Source: Rhodobacteraceae bacterium IMCC1909 (GTDB lineage: Bacteria > Pseudomonadota > Alphaproteobacteria > Rhodobacterales > Rhodobacteraceae). Taken from it: a stretch of DNA of 64,000 bases. This document shows positions 30,945 to 40,748 of the stretch, piece by piece; the first letter of the stretch is position 1, and every line of letters begins with the position of its first letter. A program made the translations under genes and the position numbers. The notes under the pieces were generated by a model. That model was not told the DNA's origin. It made no database searches and was given only the letters and a program-made list of their open reading frames with translations. The stretch lies in assembly GCA_030704425.1 (NCBI GenBank), contig JAPDHM010000001.1:310001-374000 (forward strand). The letters are read 5' to 3'.

Positions 30945-31059
30945 TTGAGCCCACCATGCGTCATTTGCCCGATATCGGGTTACATGCGGTTCAACCGCCG
31001 GCAGGGCAAAAGGTCAAGTAGATTCGGGGATTTCTGGGCTTTTCGCGCCCTTTATGCCA

Positions 31060-32090
31060 ATTTTGCGGGTGATGTGTGCGGGTGGGGCGCTTGTTGTTTT
31101 GCAAAGCCCAATTTTGCAATTGATCAAGGGGCATCGGCCTGCCGATTCCGTAACCCTGCGTATGGCCGCAGCCAATTTTTTACACTACGCGCAGCTCCGC
31201 ACCGGTTTCAATGCCCTCGGCTATGGTGTCAAGATTTAGGCGTTGGGCCAATAGAACGACAGCTGCGAGCATATCTTGCTTTTTGGATCCCTATCGATGT
31301 TGAAAACAAAGGAACGATCAATTTTCATTTGGTCAATGTTCAATTGGCGTAGGGAGTCGATTGGATTTTGCGCGGTGCCCAAATCATCAAGATCAATGTG
31401 ACATCCAAGCTTGGCCAGAGAATTGACCGTGTGGCGCACGGGCGATTGCGCGTCCTGCACCACGACATTTTCAAGCACCCCTACCTAGAGCCTGTTTGGC
31501 TGCAGATCGAATTGGTCCAGCGCCCATAGGATTCGGGTGACCAGCTGCGGATGCTCTAGATCCGATTGTGCGAAATTGACGCTGACTTGTGGGACGAAAA
31601 TTCCAGCGTCTTCCAAATCGCGCATGGTGCCTAGGGAGCCGTGTAGTATCGTGTCGGTCAATTTATGCCAAAGTTGAGCCTGAGCGACGGAGGATAAAAA
31701 TGCCAGCGGTGGAACCATGCCCTGGCTTGGATGGTGCCAGCGTGCCAAAGCCTCCATGCCGGTGATCCGCCCATCGCTGAGACTGACCTGTGGTTGAAAA
31801 TGCGGTCTAATCTCCCGATTATCGAAGGCGGAATTGAGGTCCTGCGTGGTGGCGAGATGGCTCTTGCTTGTGGCGGGCGCGCTGGGCGGGGTGATGGTCG
31901 ATGTTTTGGCGGCTGCACCCCGAACGAGGCGCGCAGCCATCGCAGCACATAGAATCGCGTCTCATAGCCAAGCCTCCGGCGCGAAGACGCGTGCCAAGGT
32001 GGCTGTTAAAGCGATGCCACAGAGTGCACCAAGGGCCCATAATAGGCCATTGTGCAATCTGCCTGCGCTTTGATTTTGCCAAGCGATCAC
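31060..32090 (-). pseudogene. Decayed EAL-domain (c-di-GMP phosphodiesterase) gene
   Basis: One minus-strand frame from GTG 32090 (AGGA upstream) reads through a short membrane-like N-terminus and into an EAL domain with EALARWHHP, SVNFAQSDLEHP and LDDLGTA. It is broken by an in-frame TGA at 31962-31964, a TAG at 31485-31487, a frameshift near 31270 (after NIDRDPK) and a TAA at 31180-31182. After the shift the frame recovers LNLDTIAEGIETGAELR and GYGIGRPM, conserved EAL C-terminal blocks. The motif residues that bind c-di-GMP are partly present but the product cannot be made as one chain. Confidence 0.85.
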
Positions 32091-32161
32091 GGGTCGTCCT
32101 CATTGTAGTCAGGACAGTTAGCGGAGAAATGGTAACGATTGGCTTAATCAGCAGGCGGATT

Positions 32162-32998
32162 TCACTCGCACTGCGGATCGAGAGCCAGGCCAAGGAAATC
32201 AAACAACTTGCTGTCAAGAAGATGAGAGGGTCTGGCATTGGTCAATGCACGAAACAGCACATTGCGCCGCCCGGGATGATTGGCCTCCCAGCCATCCAAA
32301 ATTGCCTTGACCTGTTGACGTTGCAACCCATCTTGGCTGCCGCAGAGATCGCAGGGAATGATCGGGTAATTCATCGCTTTGGCAAAAGCCTGGCAATCTT
32401 GTTCAGCGACATGCACAAGGGGGCGATACAAAAACAGATCTTTATCTTCATTGACCAGCTTGGGCGGCATTGTTGCCAAACGGCCGCCGTGAAACAGGTT
32501 CATGAAAAATGTCTCTAAAACATCATCGCGGTGGTGACCCAAGACCACGGCGGAGCAGCCTTCCTCGCGGGCGATCCGATACAGATTGGCGCGCCGCAAC
32601 CGTGAGCATAGCGCGCAAAAGGTGCGCCCGGCCGGTGTTTTGTCCATCACAACCGAATAGGTGTCGCGGTATTCAATGCGATGTGGCACCTGCATGCGCT
32701 CAAGGAACTCAGGCAAAACGGTTGCTGGAAAGCCCGGCTGACCTTGGTCGAGATTGCAGGCAATCAAGTCAACGGGCAGCAAGCCGCGCCATTTCAACTC
32801 ATAGAGCACCGCCAGGAGCGTATAGCTGTCTTTACCGCCCGACAGGCAGACCAGCCAGCGCGCGCCTGGCTCAATCATCCCATAGTGTTCGATGGCTTCG
32901 CGGGTTTTGCGCAACAGGCGCTTGCGGAGCTTTTTGAACTCAGTGGTTTTTGGCGCCCCTTCAAAGAGGGGATGAATTTCTGTGTCGTCATCTAACAT
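32162..32998 (-). CDS. ttcA: tRNA 2-thiocytidine biosynthesis protein TtcA
   Basis: Thiolates C32 of certain tRNAs using ATP and an iron-sulfur cluster. ATG 32998 ([16 protein letters not shown]) gives 278 residues. The PP-loop SGGKDS is at 53-58; cluster cysteines are in [11 protein letters not shown] and IPCDLCGSQ. The same frame stays open another 90 codons upstream to 33268 (see findings), but the family start fits 32998. Confidence 0.93.
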   Translation of the reverse strand: MLDDDTEIHPLFEGAPKTTEFKKLRKRLLRKTREAIEHYGMIEPGARWLVCLSGGKDSYTLLAVLYELKWRGLLPVDLIACNLDQGQPGFPATVLPEFLERMQVPHRIEYRDTYSVVMDKTPAGRTFCALCSRLRRANLYRIAREEGCSAVVLGHHRDDVLETFFMNLFHGGRLATMPPKLVNEDKDLFLYRPLVHVAEQDCQAFAKAMNYPIIPCDLCGSQDGLQRQQVKAILDGWEANHPGRRNVLFRALTNARPSHLLDSKLFDFLGLALDPQCE

Positions 32999-33268
32999 GC
33001 GCTCCTTATGCCCAAGCTGTTGACAGGTTGCAATTGCTCTTGGATGCGCCAGACCCTTAAAGAAATTTGAGCGGATCAGGCGGTATATGCGCAGGGGGCA
33101 CCCAATGTCGCGGCGTATATGTGGGTTCAGGGGCAAATGCATGACCCGCTTGGTTCTGCGCCGCATTAATTTGAGTTTGAGGATTTGGCCCAAGACCCGA
33201 AGAGTTCCGTGGTCTCTGATCAAGTCTTGAATATGGGCCAAGAGGTGGTCGCGTTCAATAAGTGTCAT

Positions 33269-33591
33269 GATATGTCTCCTGAACGGGCAGAAGCCACGCT
33301 CAATGTTGTAAAATGGACAGCCGCGGCCGAGGGCTGGTGGCTTAATAAATGGGATGGAATTATGAGGGTTGGGCCCTAAAGTTTGGGTGGGGCAGAGGGC
33401 AAAAGAAGCCCGGTGACAGATGCGTTAGGACGCAGCGCCTCGATTGCCACAATACGCACACTGAGAGATATAATTCAAAATTGTCATTATTTTAATTTCC
33501 CTTTCAAAGAATTGCGTGGTGCCTTCGTCGCACGGCACTCATCCTCAGGTAAGAGGTTTGGGCCAAACATCCCGCTCGTGTGGATTTTTGG
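33269..33591. other. Intergenic stretch without a recognised gene
   Basis: Between the open upstream frame of ttcA and yidD. A plus-strand reading of 64 codons (33185-33379) overlaps it but has no ribosome site or family resemblance. I see no clear hairpin or promoter. Confidence 0.5.
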
Positions 33592-33831
33592 TCACGATTT
33601 AGGGGGGTGTTTTCCGGGCACCGGGTCGTAGCCATCGCCGCCAAAAGGGTGACATCGACCCAAGCGCCGCAGGATCAACGTGGAGCCTTTGAAGGCGCCG
33701 TGCTTTTCCAGGGCCTCAAGCGCATAGGCCGAGCAGGTCGGTTGATACCGGCAATTAAATCCCACCCAGGGGCTAAAAAACAGCCGGTAAAACCGCACGG
33801 GGAGGGCGAGGATATGGGCAAAGATCGTCAT
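33592..33831 (-). CDS. yidD: Membrane protein insertion efficiency factor YidD
   Basis: Small (79 residues) amphipathic, membrane-associated protein that aids YidC. Signature YRLFFSPWVGFNCRYQPTCS with the conserved cysteines, then FGGDGYDPVPGKH. It starts within the rnpA stop (ATGA). yidC itself lies further along on the same strand. Confidence 0.95.
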   Translation of the reverse strand: MTIFAHILALPVRFYRLFFSPWVGFNCRYQPTCSAYALEALEKHGAFKGSTLILRRLGRCHPFGGDGYDPVPGKHPPKS

Positions 33832-34220
33832 CGCTTGCCTTGCAACTTTCGCAAGGCAGCTAAGAGCTCCTCTTGCAGCGCGGTGAACTTGGTGGTGGCG
33901 GTGACATTGGCCCGGCCAATGAGCACATAATCATGGCCGGCCTGACCAAACCGTGGCAAAATCAGACGGGCGATTTCGCGCAGCCGGCGTTTTGCACGGT
34001 TGCGCGCCACCGCATTGCCGACTTTTTTGGAGCAGGTGAAGCCTACACGCAGCACCTGCGCATCGCCTCGATCACGGGCCTGAAGTACGAAGCTTGTGGA
34101 ATGGACCCGTTTCGCATGGGCCAGCCGCAAAAAGTCTTTGCGTTGTTTCAAACGCTCCAACACCAATAAGTCCGACGACCCATGATCGCCGGACTTTCTG
34201 TTGTTAAACTCAGACATCAC
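33828..34220 (-). CDS. rnpA: Ribonuclease P protein component
   Basis: Protein cofactor of RNase P, which matures tRNA 5' ends. It has 130 residues; LKQRKDFLRLAHAKRVHS begins the conserved part and the RNR motif is in GNAVARNRAKRRLRE. The first 20 residues are extra compared with the shortest family members, so the start may be slightly further in. It lies 11 bases after rpmH. Confidence 0.93.
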   Translation of the reverse strand: MMSEFNNRKSGDHGSSDLLVLERLKQRKDFLRLAHAKRVHSTSFVLQARDRGDAQVLRVGFTCSKKVGNAVARNRAKRRLREIARLILPRFGQAGHDYVLIGRANVTATTKFTALQEELLAALRKLQGKR

Positions 34221-34231
34221 TGGAAGTGCGC

Positions 34232-34366
34232 TTATGCGCTCAATGATTTCCGGCCACGGGCGCGGCGTGTATTCAAAATTTTGCGACCAGCTTTTGTGGC
34301 CATGCGTGCACGGAAACCGTGGCGGCGTTTGCGAACAAGGTTCGATGGTTGGAATGTGCGTTTCAT
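34232..34366 (-). CDS. rpmH: 50S ribosomal protein L34
   Basis: A 44-residue, strongly basic 50S protein, found by reading the minus strand between rnpA and 34.4 kb: [20 protein letters not shown], then [21 protein letters not shown]. The length and sequence are canonical. First gene of the rpmH-rnpA-yidD run; the promoter must lie in 34367-34600. Confidence 0.97.
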   Translation of the reverse strand: MKRTFQPSNLVRKRRHGFRARMATKAGRKILNTRRARGRKSLSA

Positions 34367-34496
34367 CGCGAAGTCTCCGGTTGGATCAGCTCAACTGCTA
34401 AGCCATTTATTTCAGGACCCAGCCTTTAGGGCCTGATCGTCGGCGAGTCAAACAGACAATGCGTTATTTTCGGCAAAATTCTTTTAGAAAGTTTAT

Positions 34497-34520
34497 AATC
34501 ACTGAAACAATTTAGTGATT
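34497..34520. promoter_or_regulatory. Inverted repeat between rpmH and the TVP38 gene
   Basis: AATCACT-N10-AGTGATT, a perfect 7-bp dyad in the divergent gap between rpmH and the TVP38-family gene. One helical turn separates the half-sites, which would suit a dimeric regulator, or DnaA-like binding, but neither half-site matches a known box I can name with confidence. Confidence 0.35.
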
Positions 34521-34600
34521 CTGATCAATGAAGCGTGAGGTGGGGTAGGAAAACTCTCTTTAGGCAGGCATGTGTAGGGGAATCTATAAGGAATTTGATA

Positions 34601-35332
34601 ATGCAGGCATTCTTCACATCCGTTTTTCGTGTGTTGGTGCAATATCGCGCCGCGATCTTGTTGCTGGCGTTTGTGGCATCTGGCGCCTATTTTTTGCAAG
34701 GGTATTTGAGCTTTGACAGCCTGCGGGAGCATCGGGCTGTTTTGATTGAATTTCGGGATGCCAATTACCTAGCGGCGGTTCTGGTCTTCATTCTGGTCTA
34801 TACGTTGTTTGTGGCGTTTTCCGTGCCAGGAGGCTTGATTCTGTCCCTGACTGGTGGATTTTTATTCGCGACCTTCCCAGGAGTTTTGTACAATATGTTA
34901 GGGGCAACATTGGGAGCCAGTGCGATTTTCTTGGCGGCGCGCTGGGGGTTTGGCGCAAAGCTTGCTGCCACTTTGGAAAACTCTGAAGGTTTGGTTAAAA
35001 AGATCAAAGATGGTGTGGATGAAAACCAATGGTCCATGTTATTTATCATCCGTTTGATTCCGGGGGTGCCATTCTTTCTGGCCAATTTGGTACCAAGTTT
35101 TCTCGATGTGCCGCTGCGACGCTTTGTTATTTCAACTTTTTTGGGAATTTTTCCTGGGGCTTTGGTGTTCACCTCTATTGGCGCGGGGTTGGGCGATATT
35201 TTTGAGCGCGGGCAGACACCGGATCTCGCCATCGTGTGGAAGCCGCAAATTATTTTGCCAATTTTGGGCCTTTGCCTGCTCTCGGCCTTGCCGATCGTGC
35301 TTAAGGTCTTGCGCGGCAAGAAAGGGATTTGA
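34601..35332 (+). CDS. TVP38/TMEM64 (VTT-domain) family membrane protein
   Basis: Integral membrane protein of the DedA/VTT group, 243 residues from ATG 34601 (MQAFFTSVFRVLVQY); an upstream in-frame codon at 34535 lacks support. Signature elements: FSVPGGLILSLTGGFLF, GATLGASAIFLAARWGFG and RLIPGVPFFLANLVPS. About five to six membrane helices. Paired with a flavin disulfide reductase, a pairing also seen in other bacteria; role unknown, possibly lipid or redox related. Confidence 0.9.
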   Translation: MQAFFTSVFRVLVQYRAAILLLAFVASGAYFLQGYLSFDSLREHRAVLIEFRDANYLAAVLVFILVYTLFVAFSVPGGLILSLTGGFLFATFPGVLYNMLGATLGASAIFLAARWGFGAKLAATLENSEGLVKKIKDGVDENQWSMLFIIRLIPGVPFFLANLVPSFLDVPLRRFVISTFLGIFPGALVFTSIGAGLGDIFERGQTPDLAIVWKPQIILPILGLCLLSALPIVLKVLRGKKGI

Positions 35333-35362
35333 GCATGGATAAGAAAGGGATTTGAGCATGGA
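35318..35362 (+). repeat. Tandem 23-bp duplication at a gene junction
   Basis: AAGAAAGGGATTTGAGCATG plus GAT (35318-35340) is repeated immediately at 35341-35362 except for the last base. The first copy holds the end of the TVP38 gene and its TGAGCATG junction; the second recreates it ahead of the reductase start. A six-codon reading frame (MDKKGI) starts in the first copy at 35336. Confidence 0.9.
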
Positions 35363-36773
35363 GCGGATACAGACAGATGTTTTGGTGATTGGCGGCGGAT
35401 CGGGTGGCCTCTCTGTTGCGGCGGGTGCGGTGCAGATGGGCGCGCGCGTTGTGTTGCTGGAGGGCAATAAAATGGGCGGTGATTGCCTCAATTATGGCTG
35501 CGTGCCGTCAAAAGCCCTTTTGGCCGCTGCCGCTGTGGCGCATGGGCAGGGAGGCAATGCCGCCATGGGGGTTGGGCCGGGCAAGAATACGGTCAGCTAT
35601 GGGAAGGCCAAAGATTTTGTGGCCTCGGTCATTGGCCAGATCGCGCCGCATGACAGCGTGGCGCGGTTTGAGGGCCTGGGCGTGACAGTGATTGAGGCTT
35701 TTGGCCGCTTTATTTCTCCCACGGAGGTTCAAGCAGGAGACCGGGTGATCACCGCGCGCCGAATGGTCATCGCCACCGGCTCCAGCCCCTTGGTCCCGCC
35801 GATCCCGGGTTTGAGCGATGTGCCCTATTATACAAACGAAACAATATTCGATTTGCGCGAGCGACCTGATCATCTCTTGATTATAGGCGGCGGTCCCATT
35901 GGCATGGAGATGGCGCAGGCGCACCGTCGACTTGGATCAAAGGTGACGGTGATAGAAGGGCAACAGGTCTTTGCTAAGGATGATCCCGAATTGGCGGCGA
36001 TCCTCGTGCAGAAGCTGCGCGATGAAGGCATTGAGATTGTCGAGGGGGCCTTAGCGCAAAGCGTGTCAGGCACGGGCGGTGATGTCACCGTGTCCACATC
36101 ACGCGGTGAGCTTCATGGGACCCATCTTTTGATTGCCGTGGGCCGTAAGGTCAATATAGAGCGGCTCAATCTGGAAGCCGCTGGAGTAGCCTTTGATCGA
36201 AGTGGGATAAAGGTGGACGCGGGGCTACGCAGCAGCAACCGGCGGATCTATGCGATTGGCGATGTGGCCGGTGGTCTGCAATTCACCCATGTGGCGGGGT
36301 ATCATGCCGGGGTTGTGATCCGCTCCATGCTCTTTGGTCTGCCGGCCAAGGCGAAGAGCGATCACATTCCTTGGGTGACCTACACTGATCCCGAGCTGGC
36401 GCAAGTGGGGCTGACCGAAGTGCAGGCGCGTGAAAAATATGGCGCGCGTTTGGAGGTTGCCCGATTTGATTTTGGCGGCAGCGACCGGGCAATTGCCACC
36501 GGCAAGATCACGGGATTGATCAAAGTCATGGTGGTCAAAGGAAGGCCCGTTGGTGCCTCTATCGTCGGCGCTGGAGCCGGAGAGCTGATTGGGATCTGGG
36601 CTATGGCTGTGGTCAACAATCTAAAAATGTCTGCCATTGCCGCTATGGTCCTGCCCTATCCCACCATGGGCGAGATCAACAAAAGGGTCGCCGGAGCCTA
36701 TTTTTCTCCGAAGCTGTTTGAAAGCCCGTTCATTCGGCGCTTGGTCGGCCTGGTGCAGCGATTTATTCCTTAA
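35358..36773 (+). CDS. FAD-dependent pyridine nucleotide-disulfide oxidoreductase (MerA-like)
   Basis: A 471-residue flavoprotein of the dihydrolipoamide dehydrogenase/mercuric reductase family. FAD-binding GGGSGG is at 12-17, and the redox pair C43 and C48 is in GGDCLNYGCVPSKALL. The NAD(P) motif is GGGPIGMEMA. GDVAGGLQFTHVAGYHAG carries the second FAD contact. The C-terminal interface has YPTMGEINKRVAGAYFSPKL rather than the usual HAHPT of lipoamide dehydrogenase, so it is unlikely to be that enzyme. No MerA cysteine tail is present. Substrate unknown. Confidence 0.88.
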   Translation: MERIQTDVLVIGGGSGGLSVAAGAVQMGARVVLLEGNKMGGDCLNYGCVPSKALLAAAAVAHGQGGNAAMGVGPGKNTVSYGKAKDFVASVIGQIAPHDSVARFEGLGVTVIEAFGRFISPTEVQAGDRVITARRMVIATGSSPLVPPIPGLSDVPYYTNETIFDLRERPDHLLIIGGGPIGMEMAQAHRRLGSKVTVIEGQQVFAKDDPELAAILVQKLRDEGIEIVEGALAQSVSGTGGDVTVSTSRGELHGTHLLIAVGRKVNIERLNLEAAGVAFDRSGIKVDAGLRSSNRRIYAIGDVAGGLQFTHVAGYHAGVVIRSMLFGLPAKAKSDHIPWVTYTDPELAQVGLTEVQAREKYGARLEVARFDFGGSDRAIATGKITGLIKVMVVKGRPVGASIVGAGAGELIGIWAMAVVNNLKMSAIAAMVLPYPTMGEINKRVAGAYFSPKLFESPFIRRLVGLVQRFIP

Positions 36774-36793
36774 AGTCTCAGGTCACAATAGAA

Positions 36794-37596
36794 GGTGTTA
36801 TCAGACAAACTTGACGGTTTCGCGGTTGATCCCTATTTTTGGTAAATGACAACATGTTCTCCCTTCAAATACTTCAAGATTTCACCTGACATCATCCGAT
36901 TGGCGGTGATGTATTACATATGTTATCCATTGAGTTTTCGTCAGGTGGAAGGAATCTTGCATGAACGCGGCGTCGATATCTGTCACGAAACAGTTCGGGC
37001 TTGGGTTGAACGTTTTGGGTCAAAGTTTGCGGGATAAATCCGTAAGAATAGGGCAGGGCACCACTCGAACTGGCAATGGCACCTGGATGAAGTCTTTGTG
37101 AAAATAAACGGTGAGAGATTTTATCTTTGGCGCGCCGTTGATCATGAAGGCGAAGTTCTTGAATGCTTTGTTACAAAGCGACGCAACAAGGCTGAAGCGA
37201 AGAATTTCATCATAAAAACAATGCGAAAATACGGATCACCCAAGATTATCACGACAGACAAGCTGGCGTCCTATGGCGTGGCTTTTCGTGAGATTGGAGT
37301 TGTAGATCGTCAATTATGTGGTGGCCGGGCAAACAATAGGTGTGAAAATTCGCACCTGCCATTTCGACGACGAGAACGAGCGATGCAGAAGTTTAAAAGT
37401 TGTGCAATGCCCCAGAAATTTACCAGTTATCACGCCCAGATATACAACCACTTCAATCATGAAAGACATTTAGAAAGCAGACAATCCTTCAAGCAAAAAC
37501 GCAGTGCCGCTCTCACGGAGTGGTTTGAAATCTGCGCTTCATAGATTTGTGCGATCTTGGTGCTCTGAGACCTGTTAGACATTGTCTGACAACACC
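36794..37596 (+). mobile_element. IS6-family insertion sequence, 803 bp, probably inactive
   Basis: Bounded by 15-bp terminal inverted repeats with one mismatch: GGTGTTATCAGACAA (36794-36808) and, on the opposite strand, GGTGTTGTCAGACAA (37582-37596). It contains one transposase frame with a premature stop. The 8 bases on either side (CAATAGAA and GCGACGAC) are not a target duplication, so either the flanks have been rearranged or recombination between copies occurred. Confidence 0.85.
36846..37544 (+). pseudogene. IS6-family DDE transposase with in-frame stop
   Basis: The N-terminal helix-turn-helix (YPLSFRQVEGILHERGVDIC) and the catalytic core are in the same frame but split by TAA 37035-37037 after GSKFAG. 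Downstream the DDE residues are intact: D in HLDEVFVKINGE, D in ITTDKLASYG and E in NRCENSHLPFRRRERAM. Without read-through the two parts would be separate fragments of 63 and at most about 168 residues. Confidence 0.88.
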
Positions 37597-37698
37597 GCGA
37601 CGACGCATATGCGCAAAATCGAACACCCCTTTAAATTTTTCGCCTCACCGCTAGTTTAGTGAATAAGATTCCAACAACCGAAGGATCAACCGAAGCCC

Positions 37699-38367
37699 AT
37701 GCTTCTATCCGTAAGCGATCTGCACAAGTCTTACGCCGGACCTGATGGCCATTTGCCTGTTCTGCGGGGTATCAAAATGCTTCTGGCGCGGGGCGAAACA
37801 CTTGCTCTCACAGGCGAATCGGGCAGTGGTAAAAGTACATTGCTCCACATTATTGGAGGCCTCGATCAACCTGACAGCGGTATTGTGGCAGTTGATGGTG
37901 TGGATATCGGGGCGATGGATGATGCTGGGCGCGCAGGCATGCGCCGTGACAAGGTTGGCGTAGTGTTTCAACAGTTCAACCTGATTCCATCCCTGACCGT
38001 GGAGTCCAATATTGGGTTTCAGGCCCGCCTTTCAGGCCGTTTGGACCAGAACTGGATCAAGGAATTGGCAGACCGGCTGGGCTTGTCTGCACAGTTGGGG
38101 AAACATCCTGAACAACTTTCAGGAGGTCAGCAACAGCGTGTCGCGATTGCGCGCACCTTGGCGGCAAAACCCGCACTCATTCTTGCCGATGAACCTACTG
38201 GCAATCTGGATGAAGAAACAGCCGACAAGGTGATGGAGCTTATGATGACCCTTGCGATAGAAACTGATTCTGCCCTGTTGTTGGTCACCCATTCACATCG
38301 GTTGGCGGGTCGTATGGGCCGCCGCTTACACTTGCGCGCAGGCCAAATCGAACGTGCTGAGGAATGA
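37699..38367 (+). CDS. ABC transporter ATPase (LolD/MacB class, AttE-like)
   Basis: A 222-residue ATPase partnering FtsX-type permeases. Walker [10 protein letters not shown] is at 39-47; [19 protein letters not shown] and [16 protein letters not shown] follow. It overlaps the permease gene by four bases and heads a three-gene operon with an AttH-like secreted protein, as in the Agrobacterium attEFGH arrangement. About 100 bases downstream of the IS6 end. Confidence 0.88.
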   Translation: MLLSVSDLHKSYAGPDGHLPVLRGIKMLLARGETLALTGESGSGKSTLLHIIGGLDQPDSGIVAVDGVDIGAMDDAGRAGMRRDKVGVVFQQFNLIPSLTVESNIGFQARLSGRLDQNWIKELADRLGLSAQLGKHPEQLSGGQQQRVAIARTLAAKPALILADEPTGNLDEETADKVMELMMTLAIETDSALLLVTHSHRLAGRMGRRLHLRAGQIERAEE

Positions 38368-40748
38368 CAAATGCGGGTCTTTTAGCGTTGCTGTCCCATT
38401 GGCGTCACAATCCGATGCAGTTATTCACGTTGGTGGTGGCGCTGTCTTTGGCTACGGCGCTTTGGTCGGGAGTTCAGGCGGTCAACACCGAAGCGCGCGC
38501 CTCATATGATGCCGCTGCTGAAACTTTGGGTGAGGGGATGTTCGCCCAGATTATTGCTAGCACAGGCACAATACCGCAGGAAGATTTCATTGCCTTGCGA
38601 CGTGCGGGCTGGCTTGTCAGCCCTGTTGTTGAAGGGCGATTGGACGGCATCCGTTTGATTGGCATCGATGCCCTGACATCGCCGGGTGGCCTGGCGCCTG
38701 TTGGTCTGAGTGACGGTAAGTTGACGATCGAAATGATCACACGCGGTATCTTGTTTGCAACCCAAGAAACCCTTGAGCGGTTGGGTGAGGTAGATGTACG
38801 CAAATTCCCGTCATCCGATGTGGCCCCTGCTGTTATTCTAACAGATGTTGGCACTGCACAAATACTGTTGGGATTAGATGGGCAGATTTCGCGCCTAATC
38901 GTTGCGCCACAACAACCGATCATACAGCCCCCACTTGAGGTGATCGCCCCAAATTTCGAATTGATCCCGCCGCAAAGTGGATCGGACATGGGGCGTTTGA
39001 CAGACAGTTTCCATTTAAATCTCACGGCCTTTGGTCTCCTCTCGTTTATAGTGGGTATTTTCATCGTGCATGGCGCCATCGGCCTCGCATTTGAACAGCG
39101 CCGACCGGCCATTCGCACTTTGCGCGCGCTGGGCTTTCCCCTAGTACACCTGATCGCCCTTATCGTATTTGAACTGGTCGGCATCTCAGTCTTGGCTGGC
39201 ATGATCGGCGTTGGGCTTGGCTATTTCATGGCTGCCGCGCTGTTGCCTGACGTTGCTGCCACTATATCGGGTCTTTATGGGCAATCTATTTCAGGCACCT
39301 TGCATTTTCGGCCGGAATGGTGGGTCTCTGGTCTGCTTATTGCTGTGGGTGGTACGGCTTTGGCGGCAGCCGCGTCGCTTTGGCGCTTGGCATGTATGCC
39401 CCTGCTTGCGTCGGCGCGGCCACATGCTTGGGCGATGCAGGCCAGGCGTAGTCGCCTGATACAAACTGTGTTCGCTATGTTTCTTCTTGTTGCAGCCAGT
39501 CTGCTAGGATGGTTGGGCAGTGGGCTGGTGGCCGGTTTTGCCATGCTTGCCGCTCTTCTGATTGGGGCGGCCCTTGCCCTACCCGTTATATTGGACGGTC
39601 TACTTGCCGCTGGCGAGCGGCATGCCAAATCGATCATGGAGGAATGGTTCTGGGCGGATACGCGCCAACAACTTCCGGGCCTGTCGCTGGCGTTGATGGC
39701 GCTTTTGATCGCGATGGCTACCAACGTTGGTGTCTCTACGATGGTGAGTAGTTTCCGTTTGACCTTTACAGGGTTCCTTGACCAACGGCTTGCTTCGGAA
39801 TTTTACGTCTATGCGGATGACGCGCAACAGGCCGCCAGCCTGCGCGCCTATCTTGAACTCCGTGTTGACAAGGTTCTACCAATTCAGTCCGCTAATCAAG
39901 ACATCCGCGGCCTTCCATCTGATATCTACGGTCCTGTCGCCCATGCAACATACCGCGATAACTGGTTGTTTTTGGATGCTGTACCCGACGCTTGGGCGCT
40001 AATTGAAGCAGGACAGGCGGCCGCGATTAACGAACAACTCGCCCGTCGCGCGGGCATCGTGATTGGTGATGAAATTACGATTGCAGGGCAACCCTTTAAA
40101 GTTGTGGGTATTTATGGCGATTACGGCAATCCAATCGGACAGGTTATCATTACTGAAGCCAAGTTCGCAGCCCTATTTCCCGATATCTCCCCCCTTCGGT
40201 TCGGCGTGCGCATAGATCCGTCGCGTGTGACGGCCCTATCCCTCGATCTTGGCGCAGACTTCGGCTTAACTGAGGTAAACATGATCAATCAAGCAGGTAT
40301 TAAGGCGTTTTCATTGGCGGTGTTTGATAGGACCTTCACGGTGACAGGTGCGCTCAATATACTGACACTCGCCGTGGCAGGCTTTGCCATTTTGATGAGT
40401 TTGTTGACCCTCGCTAACATGCGCATCCCACAACTTGCCCCTGTCTGGGCGCAGGGCATTACTCGTGCGCGGCTGGGCCGTTTGGAAATCGTCCGTGCCG
40501 TCCTTTTGGCGCTACTCACCACGGCTCTCGCATTGCCGCTAGGGCTCTCGCTGGCATGGACGTTGTTGGCAGTTGTCAATGTTGAGGCCTTTGGATGGCG
40601 TTTGCCGATGTTTTTATTCCCACTGGACTACGCGCGCCTCGCTGCTTTTGCGGTGGCTGCTGCTGCTATCGCCGCGCTCTGGCCTGCAACAAAGCTTGCT
40701 CGGACGCGGCCGGTGGATTTGCTGAAAGTGTTTGCAAATGAACGCTAG
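38364..40748 (+). CDS. FtsX-domain ABC transporter permease (AttF/G-like)
   Basis: A 794-residue inner-membrane protein with two FtsX-like units: an N-terminal helix and periplasmic domain, three helices at about residues 210-330, more helices at 370-420, a second periplasmic region, and three final helices ending at [13 protein letters not shown]. Such permeases act as mechanotransmitters or lipoprotein extruders rather than classic importers. In attEFGH two separate permeases are present; here one protein carries both units. The start overlaps the ATPase stop. Confidence 0.85.
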   Translation: MTNAGLLALLSHWRHNPMQLFTLVVALSLATALWSGVQAVNTEARASYDAAAETLGEGMFAQIIASTGTIPQEDFIALRRAGWLVSPVVEGRLDGIRLIGIDALTSPGGLAPVGLSDGKLTIEMITRGILFATQETLERLGEVDVRKFPSSDVAPAVILTDVGTAQILLGLDGQISRLIVAPQQPIIQPPLEVIAPNFELIPPQSGSDMGRLTDSFHLNLTAFGLLSFIVGIFIVHGAIGLAFEQRRPAIRTLRALGFPLVHLIALIVFELVGISVLAGMIGVGLGYFMAAALLPDVAATISGLYGQSISGTLHFRPEWWVSGLLIAVGGTALAAAASLWRLACMPLLASARPHAWAMQARRSRLIQTVFAMFLLVAASLLGWLGSGLVAGFAMLAALLIGAALALPVILDGLLAAGERHAKSIMEEWFWADTRQQLPGLSLALMALLIAMATNVGVSTMVSSFRLTFTGFLDQRLASEFYVYADDAQQAASLRAYLELRVDKVLPIQSANQDIRGLPSDIYGPVAHATYRDNWLFLDAVPDAWALIEAGQAAAINEQLARRAGIVIGDEITIAGQPFKVVGIYGDYGNPIGQVIITEAKFAALFPDISPLRFGVRIDPSRVTALSLDLGADFGLTEVNMINQAGIKAFSLAVFDRTFTVTGALNILTLAVAGFAILMSLLTLANMRIPQLAPVWAQGITRARLGRLEIVRAVLLALLTTALALPLGLSLAWTLLAVVNVEAFGWRLPMFLFPLDYARLAAFAVAAAAIAALWPATKLARTRPVDLLKVFANER

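Noticed and set aside
33185-33379. Plus-strand 64-codon frame opposite the ttcA upstream region
   Set aside because: No ribosome site, no recognisable features and it overlaps another open frame.
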